A stretch of DNA of 26,801 bases, from the IMG/VR virus record IMGVR_UViG_3300001460_000115, positions 1-26,801 of that record; one strand, given 5' to 3'. The notes beneath the pieces are model-generated. The model had not been told where the DNA came from, did not search any database, and saw only the letters and a program-made list of their open reading frames with translations. Each line of letters starts with the position of its first letter. Positions within the stretch are counted from its first letter, which is position 1. Below, one piece after another: positions 8,622-16,817 of the stretch. The DNA is from a virus. The translations under genes and the position numbers were made by a program.

Positions 8622-10124
8622 ATGGCAGACACTGATGGCTTTAAGCTATTTGGCTTTGAGATAAAAAGAGCTTCAACTGTTGGATCGGAGAACCCGAAAG
8701 CTCCTTCCATTGTTCCAGCTCGAGATGAAGACGGTGCAGGTTATGTTACTGTATCTGGATCACACTATGGACAATATATTAGTCAAGACGGTACTGACGC
8801 AAAAGACAATCATGCGTTAATAATGAAATACCGTGGCGTGGCTATGCACCCTGAAGTTGATATGGCAATTGAAGATATCGTTAACGAATCGGTTGTTGGC
8901 GGACAAGAACCTATTGCTTTAGACATGGAAAATTTAAAAGTTTCTGAATCAATAAAAAATAAAATTAGAGAAGAATTTGATACAGTATTAAATAAAATGA
9001 ATTTTGTCGAACTGGGGCACGATATTTTTAGACGATGGTATATCGACGGTAGATTATATCACCACCTTGTAGTAGATGAAACTAATCAAAAGCAAGGCAT
9101 TCTCGATATTAGACCGATTGATTCTGCAAGAATTCGTAAAGTAAAACAAGTAAAGAAAAAGAAAGATCCAAAAACTGGAGCTAATTTAATACAAAAAGTA
9201 GATGAATATTTTATTTACCAAGAAAAACCTGGGTATCAATCTGCTGGAGTTAAATTAAGTCTAGACTCAGTTTCGTATATCACATCTGGTTTGTTAGATG
9301 AAAAACGGCAAAAAGTTTTGTCATACTTACACAAAGTACTTAAGCCACTTAATCAGTTAAGAATGATGGAAGACTCTTTAGTCATTTATCGTTTAGCAAG
9401 AGCACCAGAACGTAGAATTTTTTATATTGATGTTGGTAACTTACCACGTGGTAAGGCTGAGCAATATATGAAAGACATTATGACTCGTTATCGTAACAAG
9501 CTTGTTTACGATGCTAGTAGCGGTGAAATCAAAGATGATAGAAAACATCAGTCTTTGCTTGAAGATTTTTGGTTACCACGAAGAGAAGGTGGTAAAGGTA
9601 CTGAGATTTCTACATTACCAGGTGGTGACAATCTTGGACAGATGGATGATGTATTATATTTTCAAAAGAAAGTGTATCGTTCACTTAATGTACCATTAAA
9701 TCGTTTAGAACAAGAACAACAGTTTTCACTTGGTAGATCTACAGAAATTAGTCGTGACGAATTGAAGTTTCAAAAATATATCGATCGACTACGTACAAGA
9801 TTTGGAACTTTATTTCTTGATATTTTAAAAATACAACTAATATTAAAAGGTATTATATCTGAAAATGATTGGATAGATATGCGAAATCACATTATTGTTG
9901 ATTTCTCTAGAGATAATCATTTTACAGAATTAAAAGATTCTGAACTTTTAAGAGAAAGACTTACAACGCTAGATGCAGTAAGTCAATACGTTGGACCTGA
10001 CGGTTACTTCTCAAGACTATGGGTGATGAAGAACGTTCTTCATTTAACTGATGACGAAATTGAAAATATGCAAAAACAATCGCAAGGTGACGAACCACCA
10101 GAGCAACAAGGAGATGAAGAATGA
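8622..10124 (+). CDS. gp20: Portal vertex protein gp20
   Basis: The 500-residue product (T4: 524) is the dodecameric portal at the packaging vertex. It nucleates prohead assembly, is the channel for DNA and binds gp17. Recognisable stretches are MKYRGVAMHPEVDMAIEDI near residue 70, the RAPERRIFYIDVGNLPRGKA region near 263-282 (highly conserved in T4-like portals), and the following RYRNKLVYDA. AAAAGGAATT before the ATG is a usable Shine-Dalgarno. The stop overlaps the next start (ATGA). Confidence 0.97.
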   Translation: MADTDGFKLFGFEIKRASTVGSENPKAPSIVPARDEDGAGYVTVSGSHYGQYISQDGTDAKDNHALIMKYRGVAMHPEVDMAIEDIVNESVVGGQEPIALDMENLKVSESIKNKIREEFDTVLNKMNFVELGHDIFRRWYIDGRLYHHLVVDETNQKQGILDIRPIDSARIRKVKQVKKKKDPKTGANLIQKVDEYFIYQEKPGYQSAGVKLSLDSVSYITSGLLDEKRQKVLSYLHKVLKPLNQLRMMEDSLVIYRLARAPERRIFYIDVGNLPRGKAEQYMKDIMTRYRNKLVYDASSGEIKDDRKHQSLLEDFWLPRREGGKGTEISTLPGGDNLGQMDDVLYFQKKVYRSLNVPLNRLEQEQQFSLGRSTEISRDELKFQKYIDRLRTRFGTLFLDILKIQLILKGIISENDWIDMRNHIIVDFSRDNHFTELKDSELLRERLTTLDAVSQYVGPDGYFSRLWVMKNVLHLTDDEIENMQKQSQGDEPPEQQGDEE

Positions 10125-10474
10125 GTGAAAATTTAGAACTAGATGATAATGAAGTTGAAGTACAAGAAAATCCTTTAGCTGGTTTAGTTGATGCTGCTTT
10201 AGCAAAAGACTACAACAAAGCGAATGAAATTTTTGGACAAGCAATTTCTGTTAAACTGGATGATGTGCTTGATCAAGAAAGAATTCGTTTGTCTGGGGCC
10301 ATTTATAACGGTGCCGAAGACGAAGACGAGGAGGAAGATATCGATGAAGACGATACTGAAGATAACGAAGACGTATCTGATGATGATATTGATGTGGAAG
10401 ATCCTGATCTGGAAGACGATATTGAAGATGACGATGAAGATCTTGAAGAAGACGAAGAAGAAGTAGAAAATTAA
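10121..10474 (+). CDS. gp67: Prohead core protein gp67 with long acidic tail
   Basis: Residues 19-68 (LAGLVDAALAKDYNKANEIF... to IYNGAEDEDEEE) align with the helical part of T4 gp67, a small prohead core protein processed by gp21. It is 117 residues against 80 in T4. From residue 65 onward, 39 of 53 residues are Asp or Glu. The acidic tail presumably fills the core and is degraded to peptides retained with DNA. It overlaps the gene 20 stop by four bases, which suggests coupled translation of portal and core. Confidence 0.88.
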   Translation: MSENLELDDNEVEVQENPLAGLVDAALAKDYNKANEIFGQAISVKLDDVLDQERIRLSGAIYNGAEDEDEEEDIDEDDTEDNEDVSDDDIDVEDPDLEDDIEDDDEDLEEDEEEVEN

Positions 10475-10479
10475 AATCA

Positions 10480-10487
10480 TATAAATA
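10480..10487 (+). promoter_or_regulatory. T4-type late promoter between genes 67 and the next ORF
   Basis: TATAAATA is an exact late octamer in the 43-base gap after gene 67. The predicted start is near 10493, ahead of the AGAGGAAA ribosome-binding site at 10503-10510. It would supply transcripts for the 90-residue gene and the protease, scaffold and capsid genes behind it. Confidence 0.75.
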
Positions 10488-10517
10488 ATATTAATAAATT
10501 TAAGAGGAAAGCGCAAA

Positions 10518-10790
10518 ATGGTACAATATTATAAACCATTGCAAGCAGAAATTGCATCACCTACTTTAGCAAGTGCTGCTTCAACTGTGAGTGACTGTAC
10601 TTTAGTTCGAGCAGTTAATTCATCAACTACAGCTTATCAGGTTGTTTTAATAAACACTGCTTTAGCTGATAGTGCTACTATGACACTAACTGGTGGTGAA
10701 ACTGTGTTGATTCCAAAAGATTCAACTACTAAAATGTATGCTGCTAATGCTGCGATTAAACTAACGTCTGTTAGTCATCCTCGCGGATAA
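10518..10790 (+). CDS. Small beta-rich protein in the capsid cluster, function unknown
   Basis: The 90-residue product lies where T4 has gene 68, but it does not look like the helical, core-forming gp68. Sequence is rich in T, S, A and V with alternating hydrophobic residues (CTLVRAVNSSTTAYQVVLIN, then MTLTGGETVLIPKDSTTKMY), suggesting a small beta barrel or sandwich. The pattern recalls small head-decoration or virion-surface proteins, but I do not recognise a family. It has its own late promoter and a good ribosome-binding site, which fits a virion protein needed in many copies. Confidence 0.7.
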   Translation: MVQYYKPLQAEIASPTLASAASTVSDCTLVRAVNSSTTAYQVVLINTALADSATMTLTGGETVLIPKDSTTKMYAANAAIKLTSVSHPRG

Positions 10791-10807
10791 AAAAGAAAGT
10801 TTGTGCA

Positions 10808-11464
10808 ATGAAACTTATTTCTGAATTTGTAGACCATCAAATTGGCTATAACATTATTACTGAAGAGAAAAGTGGTAAGAAAAAGTATGTAATTGAAGGT
10901 GTATTTGCACAGGCAAATATGAAGAATCGTAACGGTCGTATATATCCGAAAGACATTATGGAATCAGCTGTTGGTAAATACAACGATATGCAGGTTGCTA
11001 AAGGTCGAGCGGTTGGTGAGTTAAATCACCCTGAAGGACCGACCGTTAATTTAGACAAGGTTTCACATAAGATCGAAGAACTGAAATTTCAGGGAAATGA
11101 TGTTATGGGAAAAGCTACAGTATTGAATACTCCAATGGGAATGATCGTTCAAGGTCTACTCGATGGCGGCGTTCAGCTGGGCGTTTCGACTCGTGGTATG
11201 GGAAGTTTGATACAACAAAACAACGTAATGGTCGTCAAAGACGATTTTATTCTTAACGCTATTGATATAGTACAAGATCCATCTGCACCATCAGCATTTG
11301 TTAATGGGGTTATGGAAGGTGTTGACTGGATTTGGAATAACGGTATTTTGGAAGCTCAAACAATTGAAAAAATGGAGACTGAAATCAAGAAAGCTCCGCG
11401 GAAAGATCTCTATGAGGTTCAAGTTCGTGAGTTCAAAAATTTCCTCTCGTTAATCAAAAATTAA
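10808..11464 (+). CDS. gp21: Prohead maturation protease gp21
   Basis: The 218-residue product (T4: 212) is a serine protease of the herpesvirus-assemblin fold. The catalytic His is expected at H74 (GELNHPEGP) and the Ser at S127 (LGVSTRG), both inside their family motifs. The N-terminal MKNRNGRIYPKDIM segment is also diagnostic. It cleaves scaffold gp22, core proteins, the gp23 N-terminus and itself after (L/I)-x-E. The ribosome-binding site is weak, only A/G-rich AAAGAAAG, consistent with a low-copy enzyme. Confidence 0.95.
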   Translation: MKLISEFVDHQIGYNIITEEKSGKKKYVIEGVFAQANMKNRNGRIYPKDIMESAVGKYNDMQVAKGRAVGELNHPEGPTVNLDKVSHKIEELKFQGNDVMGKATVLNTPMGMIVQGLLDGGVQLGVSTRGMGSLIQQNNVMVVKDDFILNAIDIVQDPSAPSAFVNGVMEGVDWIWNNGILEAQTIEKMETEIKKAPRKDLYEVQVREFKNFLSLIKN

Positions 11465-11481
11465 TAATAGGGAGTCAATTA

Positions 11482-12519
11482 ATGACTGATCAAAATCAAA
11501 TAGAAGATCAAGATGTTGAGCTCCATGATGATAACGTCGTGGAAATGAACACCGGAGATCAAGAAGCACAGTCAGTTGCAAGTGTTGATAAAGCCGGAGA
11601 TGCTAGTGGGTCAGCCCCAAAGCGTAAAGGCGATCAAGCTAAACAAGATCCAATGCCGAAAACTAAAGCAGCTATGATTACTGCTATGGTTGGTAAAATG
11701 CAAAAAATGGATAAAAAAGCATTAAATGCTATGTATCACTACAATGGCACTTCTGAAGAAGATTTCGATGGCGAATTTGTTGCTGAGCAAGAAATTCAAT
11801 ACGAAGCAAACTTCGAAGAAGACTTAAATGCTCTAGTATCTGAAGAGGCAACACTTTCAAGTGAGTTTAAAGGAAAAGCTGCTACAATTTTTGAAGCTGC
11901 TATTAAAAATAAACTTGCAACAGAAGTGGATCGTTTAGAAGAGAAATATAACGAGGAACTGTCTGAAGAAATCTCATCAACTAAAGCTGAGCTAATAGAA
12001 AAGGTAGATTCATACCTTAACTACGTAGTTGAGCAATGGATGGAAGATAATAAGGTTGCTGTACAATCAGGCCTTCGTACAGAGATAGCTGAGAAATTCA
12101 TGAACAATCTAAAAGATCTGTTCACAGAGTCTTACATCGACGTACCAGAGTCAAAAGTCGACCTAGTTGACGAACTCGCTGGTGAATGTGAAGAGTTAGA
12201 AGAACAAGTTAACTCATCCACTCATAAAATAATCGAAATGACTGAGGAGTTAGAAAATTATAAGCGTAACGAAGTAATTCGCGAAGCTTCTAAAGATTTA
12301 GCTGATACTCAAGTTGAGAAGTTAAAAGGATTAACTGATGATATTGACTGGAGCGATAATTTCGCAGAAAAAGTTAAGACAATCAAGGAATCTTACTTCA
12401 AAAATCAAGCGGTAGACAATACAGCCGATGATACACAAGTTGACGAAGCTTTCGAAGTTGAATCATCTGAAATCATGGGACAGTACTTGAGTGCCATCAA
12501 ACGACAAAACAAATCCTAA
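11482..12519 (+). CDS. gp22: Prohead scaffold protein gp22
   Basis: The 345-residue, strongly acidic and helical protein occupies the gene 22 position between protease and capsid. It is longer than T4 gp22 (269), mainly by an N-terminal extension: residues 1-45 are acidic and low-complexity, residues 45-80 are Lys-rich (PKRKGDQAKQDPMPKTK). Residues 115-320 have heptad-like coiled-coil character. It forms the internal scaffold around which gp23 assembles and is destroyed by gp21. Several L/V-x-E sites are visible. Start chosen at the first ATG after GGGAGT. Confidence 0.9.
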   Translation: MTDQNQIEDQDVELHDDNVVEMNTGDQEAQSVASVDKAGDASGSAPKRKGDQAKQDPMPKTKAAMITAMVGKMQKMDKKALNAMYHYNGTSEEDFDGEFVAEQEIQYEANFEEDLNALVSEEATLSSEFKGKAATIFEAAIKNKLATEVDRLEEKYNEELSEEISSTKAELIEKVDSYLNYVVEQWMEDNKVAVQSGLRTEIAEKFMNNLKDLFTESYIDVPESKVDLVDELAGECEELEEQVNSSTHKIIEMTEELENYKRNEVIREASKDLADTQVEKLKGLTDDIDWSDNFAEKVKTIKESYFKNQAVDNTADDTQVDEAFEVESSEIMGQYLSAIKRQNKS

Positions 12520-12532
12520 GGGAGTTATCTAA

Positions 12533-13870
12533 ATGCAAAACGCAGTATCATACGATCAGCTCGTTGAGAAATGGGCACCAGTATTGAATGAAGAATCATC
12601 TGGTCAAATTCAAGACGCGCACAGAAGAGCAGTTACAGCTGCTGTTCTAGAAAACCAAGAAATTGCTCTTAGAGAAGAGCAAAGTCTTACCGAAATCACT
12701 CAAGCAGGCAGCGTTGCTAACTGGAATCCAGTATTAATCGCACTTGTAAGACGTGCAATGCCTAACCTTGTTGCATACGACATATGTGGTGTACAACCAA
12801 TGACTGGTCCAACAGGTCTTATCTTCGCGATGAAGTCTGTATTCCAAAAGTCAAAAGCTGGTGTTGTTGTTGGTGAAGAAGCACTATTCAACGAAGCTCC
12901 AGTCGGTTACTCAGGTGACTCAGCAACAACAGCTAACGGAGCAGCTGGCCCATCAGGTCTTGCTGGTACATTAGACGGTGACAATGACTCAACAATCATT
13001 GACTCTGAAGGCGTACACGTACCTTACATAGGTGACGCGTATACCACAGCTGAAGCTGAAGCATTAGGCGCAGGCTCATCACCAACTGAGACTTTTGCTG
13101 ATATGGGATTCACCATTGAAAAAGCAACTGTGACTGCTAAGTCACGTGCTTTAAAAGCAAACTACACTCTTGAACTTGCTCAAGACTTAAAAGCAATTCA
13201 TGGATTAGATGCTGAAACAGAGTTGGCTAATATCTTGTCAACTGAAATTCTTTCAGAAATCAACCGTGAAGTTGTACGTACAGTGAACAGACAAGCAAAA
13301 ATCGGTTCACGTCAAACTTCAAACCAGACATTAGGTATTTTTGATTTATCAACTGATGCTGATGGTCGTTGGAGTGTTGAGAAGTACAAAGGCTTGATCA
13401 TGCAGATTGAGCGTGAGTCTAACGTAATTGCTAAAGAGACACGTAGAGGTAAAGGTAACTTTATTCTATGTTCATCTGACGTAGCTGCTGCACTTAACGC
13501 AGCTGGTATGTTAGATTATACTCCAGCACTTAGCTCTAACTTAAACGTTGACGATACTGGTAATACATTTGCTGGTACTCTTAACGGTAGAACTAGAGTC
13601 TACATTGATCCTTATTCAACACGTGATTATATCAACGTTGGATATAAAGGTACAAACCCGTATGACGCAGGTTTATTCTATTGCCCATACGTACCACTAA
13701 CAATGGTAAAAGCTGTTGGCGAAGAAGACTTTCAGCCAAGAATAGGCTTTAAGACACGTTATGGAATGGTATCAAACCCATTCGTTGGAGCTACTCCAGC
13801 TAACGGTCTTGCTTCTGACAGAACCAACCAATACTACAGAATCTCTGCTGTTAATAACTTGCTTACTTAA
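12533..13870 (+). CDS. gp23: Major capsid protein gp23
   Basis: The 445-residue product (T4: 521) is the HK97-fold hexamer protein. Residues 1-54 form the assembly propeptide, and L52-T53-E54 is the likely gp21 cleavage site; the mature chain would begin at I55. Conserved stretches include WNPVLIALVRRAMPNLVAYDICGVQPMTGP-like sequence (residues 64-93), SRALKANYTLELAQDLKAIHG and a C-terminal SNPF segment. Codons favour T- and A-ending forms with some optimisation. GGGAG precedes the ATG. A strong terminator follows the stop. Confidence 0.98.
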   Translation: MQNAVSYDQLVEKWAPVLNEESSGQIQDAHRRAVTAAVLENQEIALREEQSLTEITQAGSVANWNPVLIALVRRAMPNLVAYDICGVQPMTGPTGLIFAMKSVFQKSKAGVVVGEEALFNEAPVGYSGDSATTANGAAGPSGLAGTLDGDNDSTIIDSEGVHVPYIGDAYTTAEAEALGAGSSPTETFADMGFTIEKATVTAKSRALKANYTLELAQDLKAIHGLDAETELANILSTEILSEINREVVRTVNRQAKIGSRQTSNQTLGIFDLSTDADGRWSVEKYKGLIMQIERESNVIAKETRRGKGNFILCSSDVAAALNAAGMLDYTPALSSNLNVDDTGNTFAGTLNGRTRVYIDPYSTRDYINVGYKGTNPYDAGLFYCPYVPLTMVKAVGEEDFQPRIGFKTRYGMVSNPFVGATPANGLASDRTNQYYRISAVNNLLT

Positions 13871-13894
13871 TAGTAAACTAACCATTGATTCACT

Positions 13895-13920
13895 AAGAGG
13901 TCCTTCGGGACCTCTTTTTT
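13895..13920 (+). terminator. Strong rho-independent terminator after gene 23
   Basis: AAGAGGTCC (13895-13903) pairs with GGACCTCTT (13908-13916), nine base pairs closed by a C(UUCG)G tetraloop, and is followed by a T run and ATT. It is a textbook intrinsic terminator that would end the head-gene transcript just after the capsid gene. Confidence 0.93.
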
Positions 13921-13924
13921 ATTG

Positions 13925-13932
13925 TATAAATA
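13925..13932 (+). promoter_or_regulatory. T4-type late promoter directly behind the gene 23 terminator
   Basis: TATAAATA begins four bases after the terminator T run. The predicted start near 13938 leaves a short leader carrying AAGGAG (13940-13945) ahead of the ATG at 13951. Terminator plus promoter separates the capsid transcript from the next unit. Confidence 0.82.
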
Positions 13933-13950
13933 AAGGTATAAGGAGTTGAT

Positions 13951-14451
13951 ATGGCAAAACTTACAACTAATTTAAATTATCTACAACCTACCGGTTTTAA
14001 AGTTATCATAGATAGAGAAAATTATCCAAACCTCGAATATTTTGTTCAAAGTTTTCAACACCCAGATGTGTCACTAACTCCATCAGAATTACCGTACAGA
14101 AAAGTTAGATCTATACCATTAGCAGGTGGAAGTTTAGATTTTGGTGAATTATCAATGTCAATTATACTTGACGAAGATTTAAAAGGTTATCAAGAAATGC
14201 ACGACTGGATGATAAGAATTATTGATCAGCCGTTAAAGGGCGCGATCGATCGTAGTAAAACTGTGGTTCCTTCAAGCGCTGATATTACTTTAAGTATTTT
14301 AAATAGTCAAAATAACAAAACTAAAAATATAAAATACAATGGAGCTATACCCACAAATCTTGGAGGCATTCAATTTGAAACAACGTCAGGCGGCGGAGAG
14401 TTCTTAACAGCATCAATGACCTTTAGATTTCAGACTTTTGAGCTGTTATAA
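13951..14451 (+). CDS. Tail-tube-fold protein, gp19-like paralogue
   Basis: The 166-residue product resembles gp19 from this same window. A shared pattern runs P[YF]R..R.[IL].[LV]AG....F, then [TS]I[IL].D, then EM..WM, at the same spacing (PYRKVRSIPLAGG here, PFRGRQLKVAGD in gp19). The fold is therefore probably that of the tail tube family, which in T4 includes gp19 and the tube initiator gp54. Marine T4-like genomes often have a tail-completion gene (labelled gp3) at this place, so that is an alternative name. It has its own late promoter and a good Shine-Dalgarno. The function, whether tube initiation, termination or baseplate, cannot be decided here. Confidence 0.7.
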   Translation: MAKLTTNLNYLQPTGFKVIIDRENYPNLEYFVQSFQHPDVSLTPSELPYRKVRSIPLAGGSLDFGELSMSIILDEDLKGYQEMHDWMIRIIDQPLKGAIDRSKTVVPSSADITLSILNSQNNKTKNIKYNGAIPTNLGGIQFETTSGGGEFLTASMTFRFQTFELL

Positions 14452-14454
14452 ATA
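14447..14454 (+). promoter_or_regulatory. T4-type late promoter overlapping the stop before uvsY
   Basis: TATAAATA at 14447-14454 contains the TAA stop (14449-14451) of the gp19-like gene. The predicted start near 14460 precedes GGAG (14466-14469) and the uvsY ATG at 14477. It would make UvsY and UvsW available late. Confidence 0.75.
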
Positions 14455-14476
14455 ATTTTAATAATGGAGTTATATC

Positions 14477-14920
14477 ATGATTGATTTGAAAGAAGTCCTT
14501 GCTGATTGGGCAGGGGACAGCAAACTTAGTATGCAACTAGACGAAGATTCTCGTAACACACCGTTACTTCATGCAAAATATCTTGAAAAACTAGCCAATT
14601 CAAAGCTATTGTTGAGACGCGCAGAGTTTACGCAAAAGACTTTACTAAAACAAAAATGGCTATATTATAATGGTAAAATGGATAAAGAAGAACTTGAACA
14701 AACTGGTTGGAAACAAGATCCGTTCAACGGACTTAAAGTATTAAAAGGTGATATGGAATACTATTACGATGCTGATCCTGAAATACAAAAATCTGAAGAA
14801 AAAATACAGTATTACAAAACATTAGTAGAAACATTAACTGAGATAGTATCAAATTTAAATTGGCGACATCAAACTATAGGTAATATAATTAAATGGAAGC
14901 AATTCGAGTCCGGCGCTTAA
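14477..14920 (+). CDS. uvsY: Recombination mediator UvsY
   Basis: The 147-residue product is close to T4 UvsY (137). Typical features are the N-terminal LKEVLADWAGDSKL stretch, the KYLEKLANSKLLLRRAEF helix and the C-terminal WRHQTIGNIIKWKQFE segment. UvsY forms a hexamer that loads the recombinase UvsX onto gp32-coated single-stranded DNA. UvsX and gp32 are not in this window. The last 28 bases overlap uvsW, suggesting coupled translation of the two recombination proteins. Confidence 0.93.
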   Translation: MIDLKEVLADWAGDSKLSMQLDEDSRNTPLLHAKYLEKLANSKLLLRRAEFTQKTLLKQKWLYYNGKMDKEELEQTGWKQDPFNGLKVLKGDMEYYYDADPEIQKSEEKIQYYKTLVETLTEIVSNLNWRHQTIGNIIKWKQFESGA

Positions 14921-16365
14921 ATCACGCTAATTTACACGTAGATTGCGATTTTGGTCAAGCAGCTGAAATAAAAGAGTTCTTTTCTTTTTTTGTACCTGGT
15001 TACCAATGGATGCCAGCGTTTAAGCGCAAAATCTGGGATGGAAAAATACGGCTGTACGATACAAACAGTGGTGAACTTCCAGCTGGGCTTATTCATCATT
15101 TAGTTAAGTTTATTGAAAGTCGTGGATATAACTACGAATTGATTGAAACTAAATATGGTACACCGCTCGAAGAAGAACGACCTGATCCGAAAGAAGTTGT
15201 TAATTTTATTAAAGATTTAAGTCTTCCATTTGATCCGCATGATTATCAGTTTATTGCAATAATGGAAGCATTACATCGAACTCGTGGTATTTTATTATCA
15301 CCAACAGGTTCTGGTAAATCTTTAATTATATACGTATTAGCTCAGTATTTTTTACATTTAATTGGTGAAGGAAAGGTACTAGTTATTGTACCTACGACTT
15401 CTCTTGTTGAACAGATGTATAACGATTTTGCTCAATACGGTTGTAAAAAAGAATATATACATAGGATATATTCTGGAAGAGATAAGAGTTTTGAACAACC
15501 TATCTGTGTAAGTACATGGCAATCAATTTATAAATTACCGAAAGATTGGTATAATCAATTTGGAATGGTAGTTGGTGATGAGTGTCATGGATTTAAATCT
15601 AAATCGTTAATGAACATTATGAATAAAGCGACAGAAGCAAAATACCGATATGGAACAACTGGAACTTTAGACGGAACTCAAACACACGAACTAGTGCTTC
15701 AAGGACTGTTTGGTAAAACATTTAAAGTTACTACTACAAAGCGGTTACAAGACTCAGGCACTTTAGCTGAGTTAAATATTAAAAGACTTATTCTTAATTA
15801 TTCTGCAGAAGCAAGAAAAGAATGTGAAGAAAAAAGTTATCAAGATGAAATTGAGTATATAGTTACAAGTGAAAAGAGAAATAGATTAATTCGAAATTTA
15901 GCACTTGATCAAAAAGGTAATAGCCTTGTGTTATTTAATTTTGTTGAAAAACATGGAAAGCCTTTATTTGATTTAATTAGAGATAAAGCAGAAGATGGCC
16001 GCAAGATTTTTTTCGTATCAGGCAGTGTAGCTACTTCAGATCGTGAAGCAATTCGTGGAATAGTTGAGAAACAGAAAAATGCTATTATTGTTGCTAGTTT
16101 AGGCACTTTCAGTACTGGTATTAATATTAGGAATCTGCATAATATAATATTCGCATCTCCGTCGAAAAGTCAAATTAGAGTTTTACAATCGATAGGGAGA
16201 GGATTACGAAAATCTGATAATGAAGAACCAACTCAACTTTACGACATTATAGATAATATTAGTACAGACAAAAGAAAGAACTTTGCTTGGTTACACGGCG
16301 AAGAACGACTTAGAATATATAATAAAGAAAAATTTAATTGCAAAACTTACAAAGTTGAATTATGA
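14893..16365 (+). CDS. uvsW: Superfamily 2 helicase UvsW
   Basis: The 490-residue product (T4: 503) is the RecG-like branch-migration helicase that unwinds Holliday junctions and R-loops, favouring recombination-dependent over origin-dependent replication. The N-terminal domain has the family stretch near residues 25-55 (EFFSFFVPGYQW, KIWDGKIRLYD). Helicase motifs are Walker A SPTGSGKS at 136-143, DECH at 229-232 and motif VI QSIGRGLR at 432-439. The start lies inside uvsY, and the stop overlaps the next gene by four bases (ATGA). Confidence 0.96.
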   Translation: MEAIRVRRLNHANLHVDCDFGQAAEIKEFFSFFVPGYQWMPAFKRKIWDGKIRLYDTNSGELPAGLIHHLVKFIESRGYNYELIETKYGTPLEEERPDPKEVVNFIKDLSLPFDPHDYQFIAIMEALHRTRGILLSPTGSGKSLIIYVLAQYFLHLIGEGKVLVIVPTTSLVEQMYNDFAQYGCKKEYIHRIYSGRDKSFEQPICVSTWQSIYKLPKDWYNQFGMVVGDECHGFKSKSLMNIMNKATEAKYRYGTTGTLDGTQTHELVLQGLFGKTFKVTTTKRLQDSGTLAELNIKRLILNYSAEARKECEEKSYQDEIEYIVTSEKRNRLIRNLALDQKGNSLVLFNFVEKHGKPLFDLIRDKAEDGRKIFFVSGSVATSDREAIRGIVEKQKNAIIVASLGTFSTGINIRNLHNIIFASPSKSQIRVLQSIGRGLRKSDNEEPTQLYDIIDNISTDKRKNFAWLHGEERLRIYNKEKFNCKTYKVEL

Positions 16366-16817
16366 AATCATTTAAACAATTTAAATTAACTAACGGTGAC
16401 GAGATAGTTGCAGATATAGTTGATAGCCAAGAAGATCTTCTTATTATTCGAGCAGCAATGAAGATAGTTGAAACTGAACATTTTGAAGATGGAATGAGTT
16501 ATTTTGCGCTTAGACCGTACGTGGCTTTTCAAGATAGTTTAGATCAATTACAATTATTAAATACAAAACACATTATTGCTGAAAATCAGCCATCGAAATA
16601 TATAATGAGGCATTACGCTAAATCCGTAAGTGCAATGGGTAAATTTTTAAAAAATGGTAAAACTTTAGAAGAATTTGAATCCATGGGAGATCAAGAACTT
16701 AACGATTGGATATATAATTTTATAGACGATGAAATTAAAGAACAAGACAAAATAAGAGAAGAGCTTGGCGAAAACGTGCTCATCTTTCCATCAATAGATA
16801 AGGATAAACTACATTGA
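16362..16817 (+). CDS. Conserved unknown protein with Sm-like N-terminus
   Basis: The 151-residue product begins MKSFKQFKLTNGDEIVADIVD; the LTNGDEIVA stretch followed by hydrophobic strands resembles the Sm1 part of Sm/Hfq-like barrels. The middle (MSYFALRPYVAFQDS) and the acidic helical C-terminus are unassigned. I know similar proteins only as unnamed conserved products beside uvsW in marine T4-like phages. It is coupled to UvsW by ATGA and to the next gene by TTGA. RNA binding would be a guess from the weak Sm-like look. Confidence 0.7.
   Translation: MKSFKQFKLTNGDEIVADIVDSQEDLLIIRAAMKIVETEHFEDGMSYFALRPYVAFQDSLDQLQLLNTKHIIAENQPSKYIMRHYAKSVSAMGKFLKNGKTLEEFESMGDQELNDWIYNFIDDEIKEQDKIREELGENVLIFPSIDKDKLH

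Noticed and set aside
10199-10516. - strand frame rich in Phe/Ile that looks like a membrane protein
   Set aside because: It is the complement of the GA-rich acidic tail of gp67; hydrophobicity is an artefact of reading GAA/GAT codons backwards.
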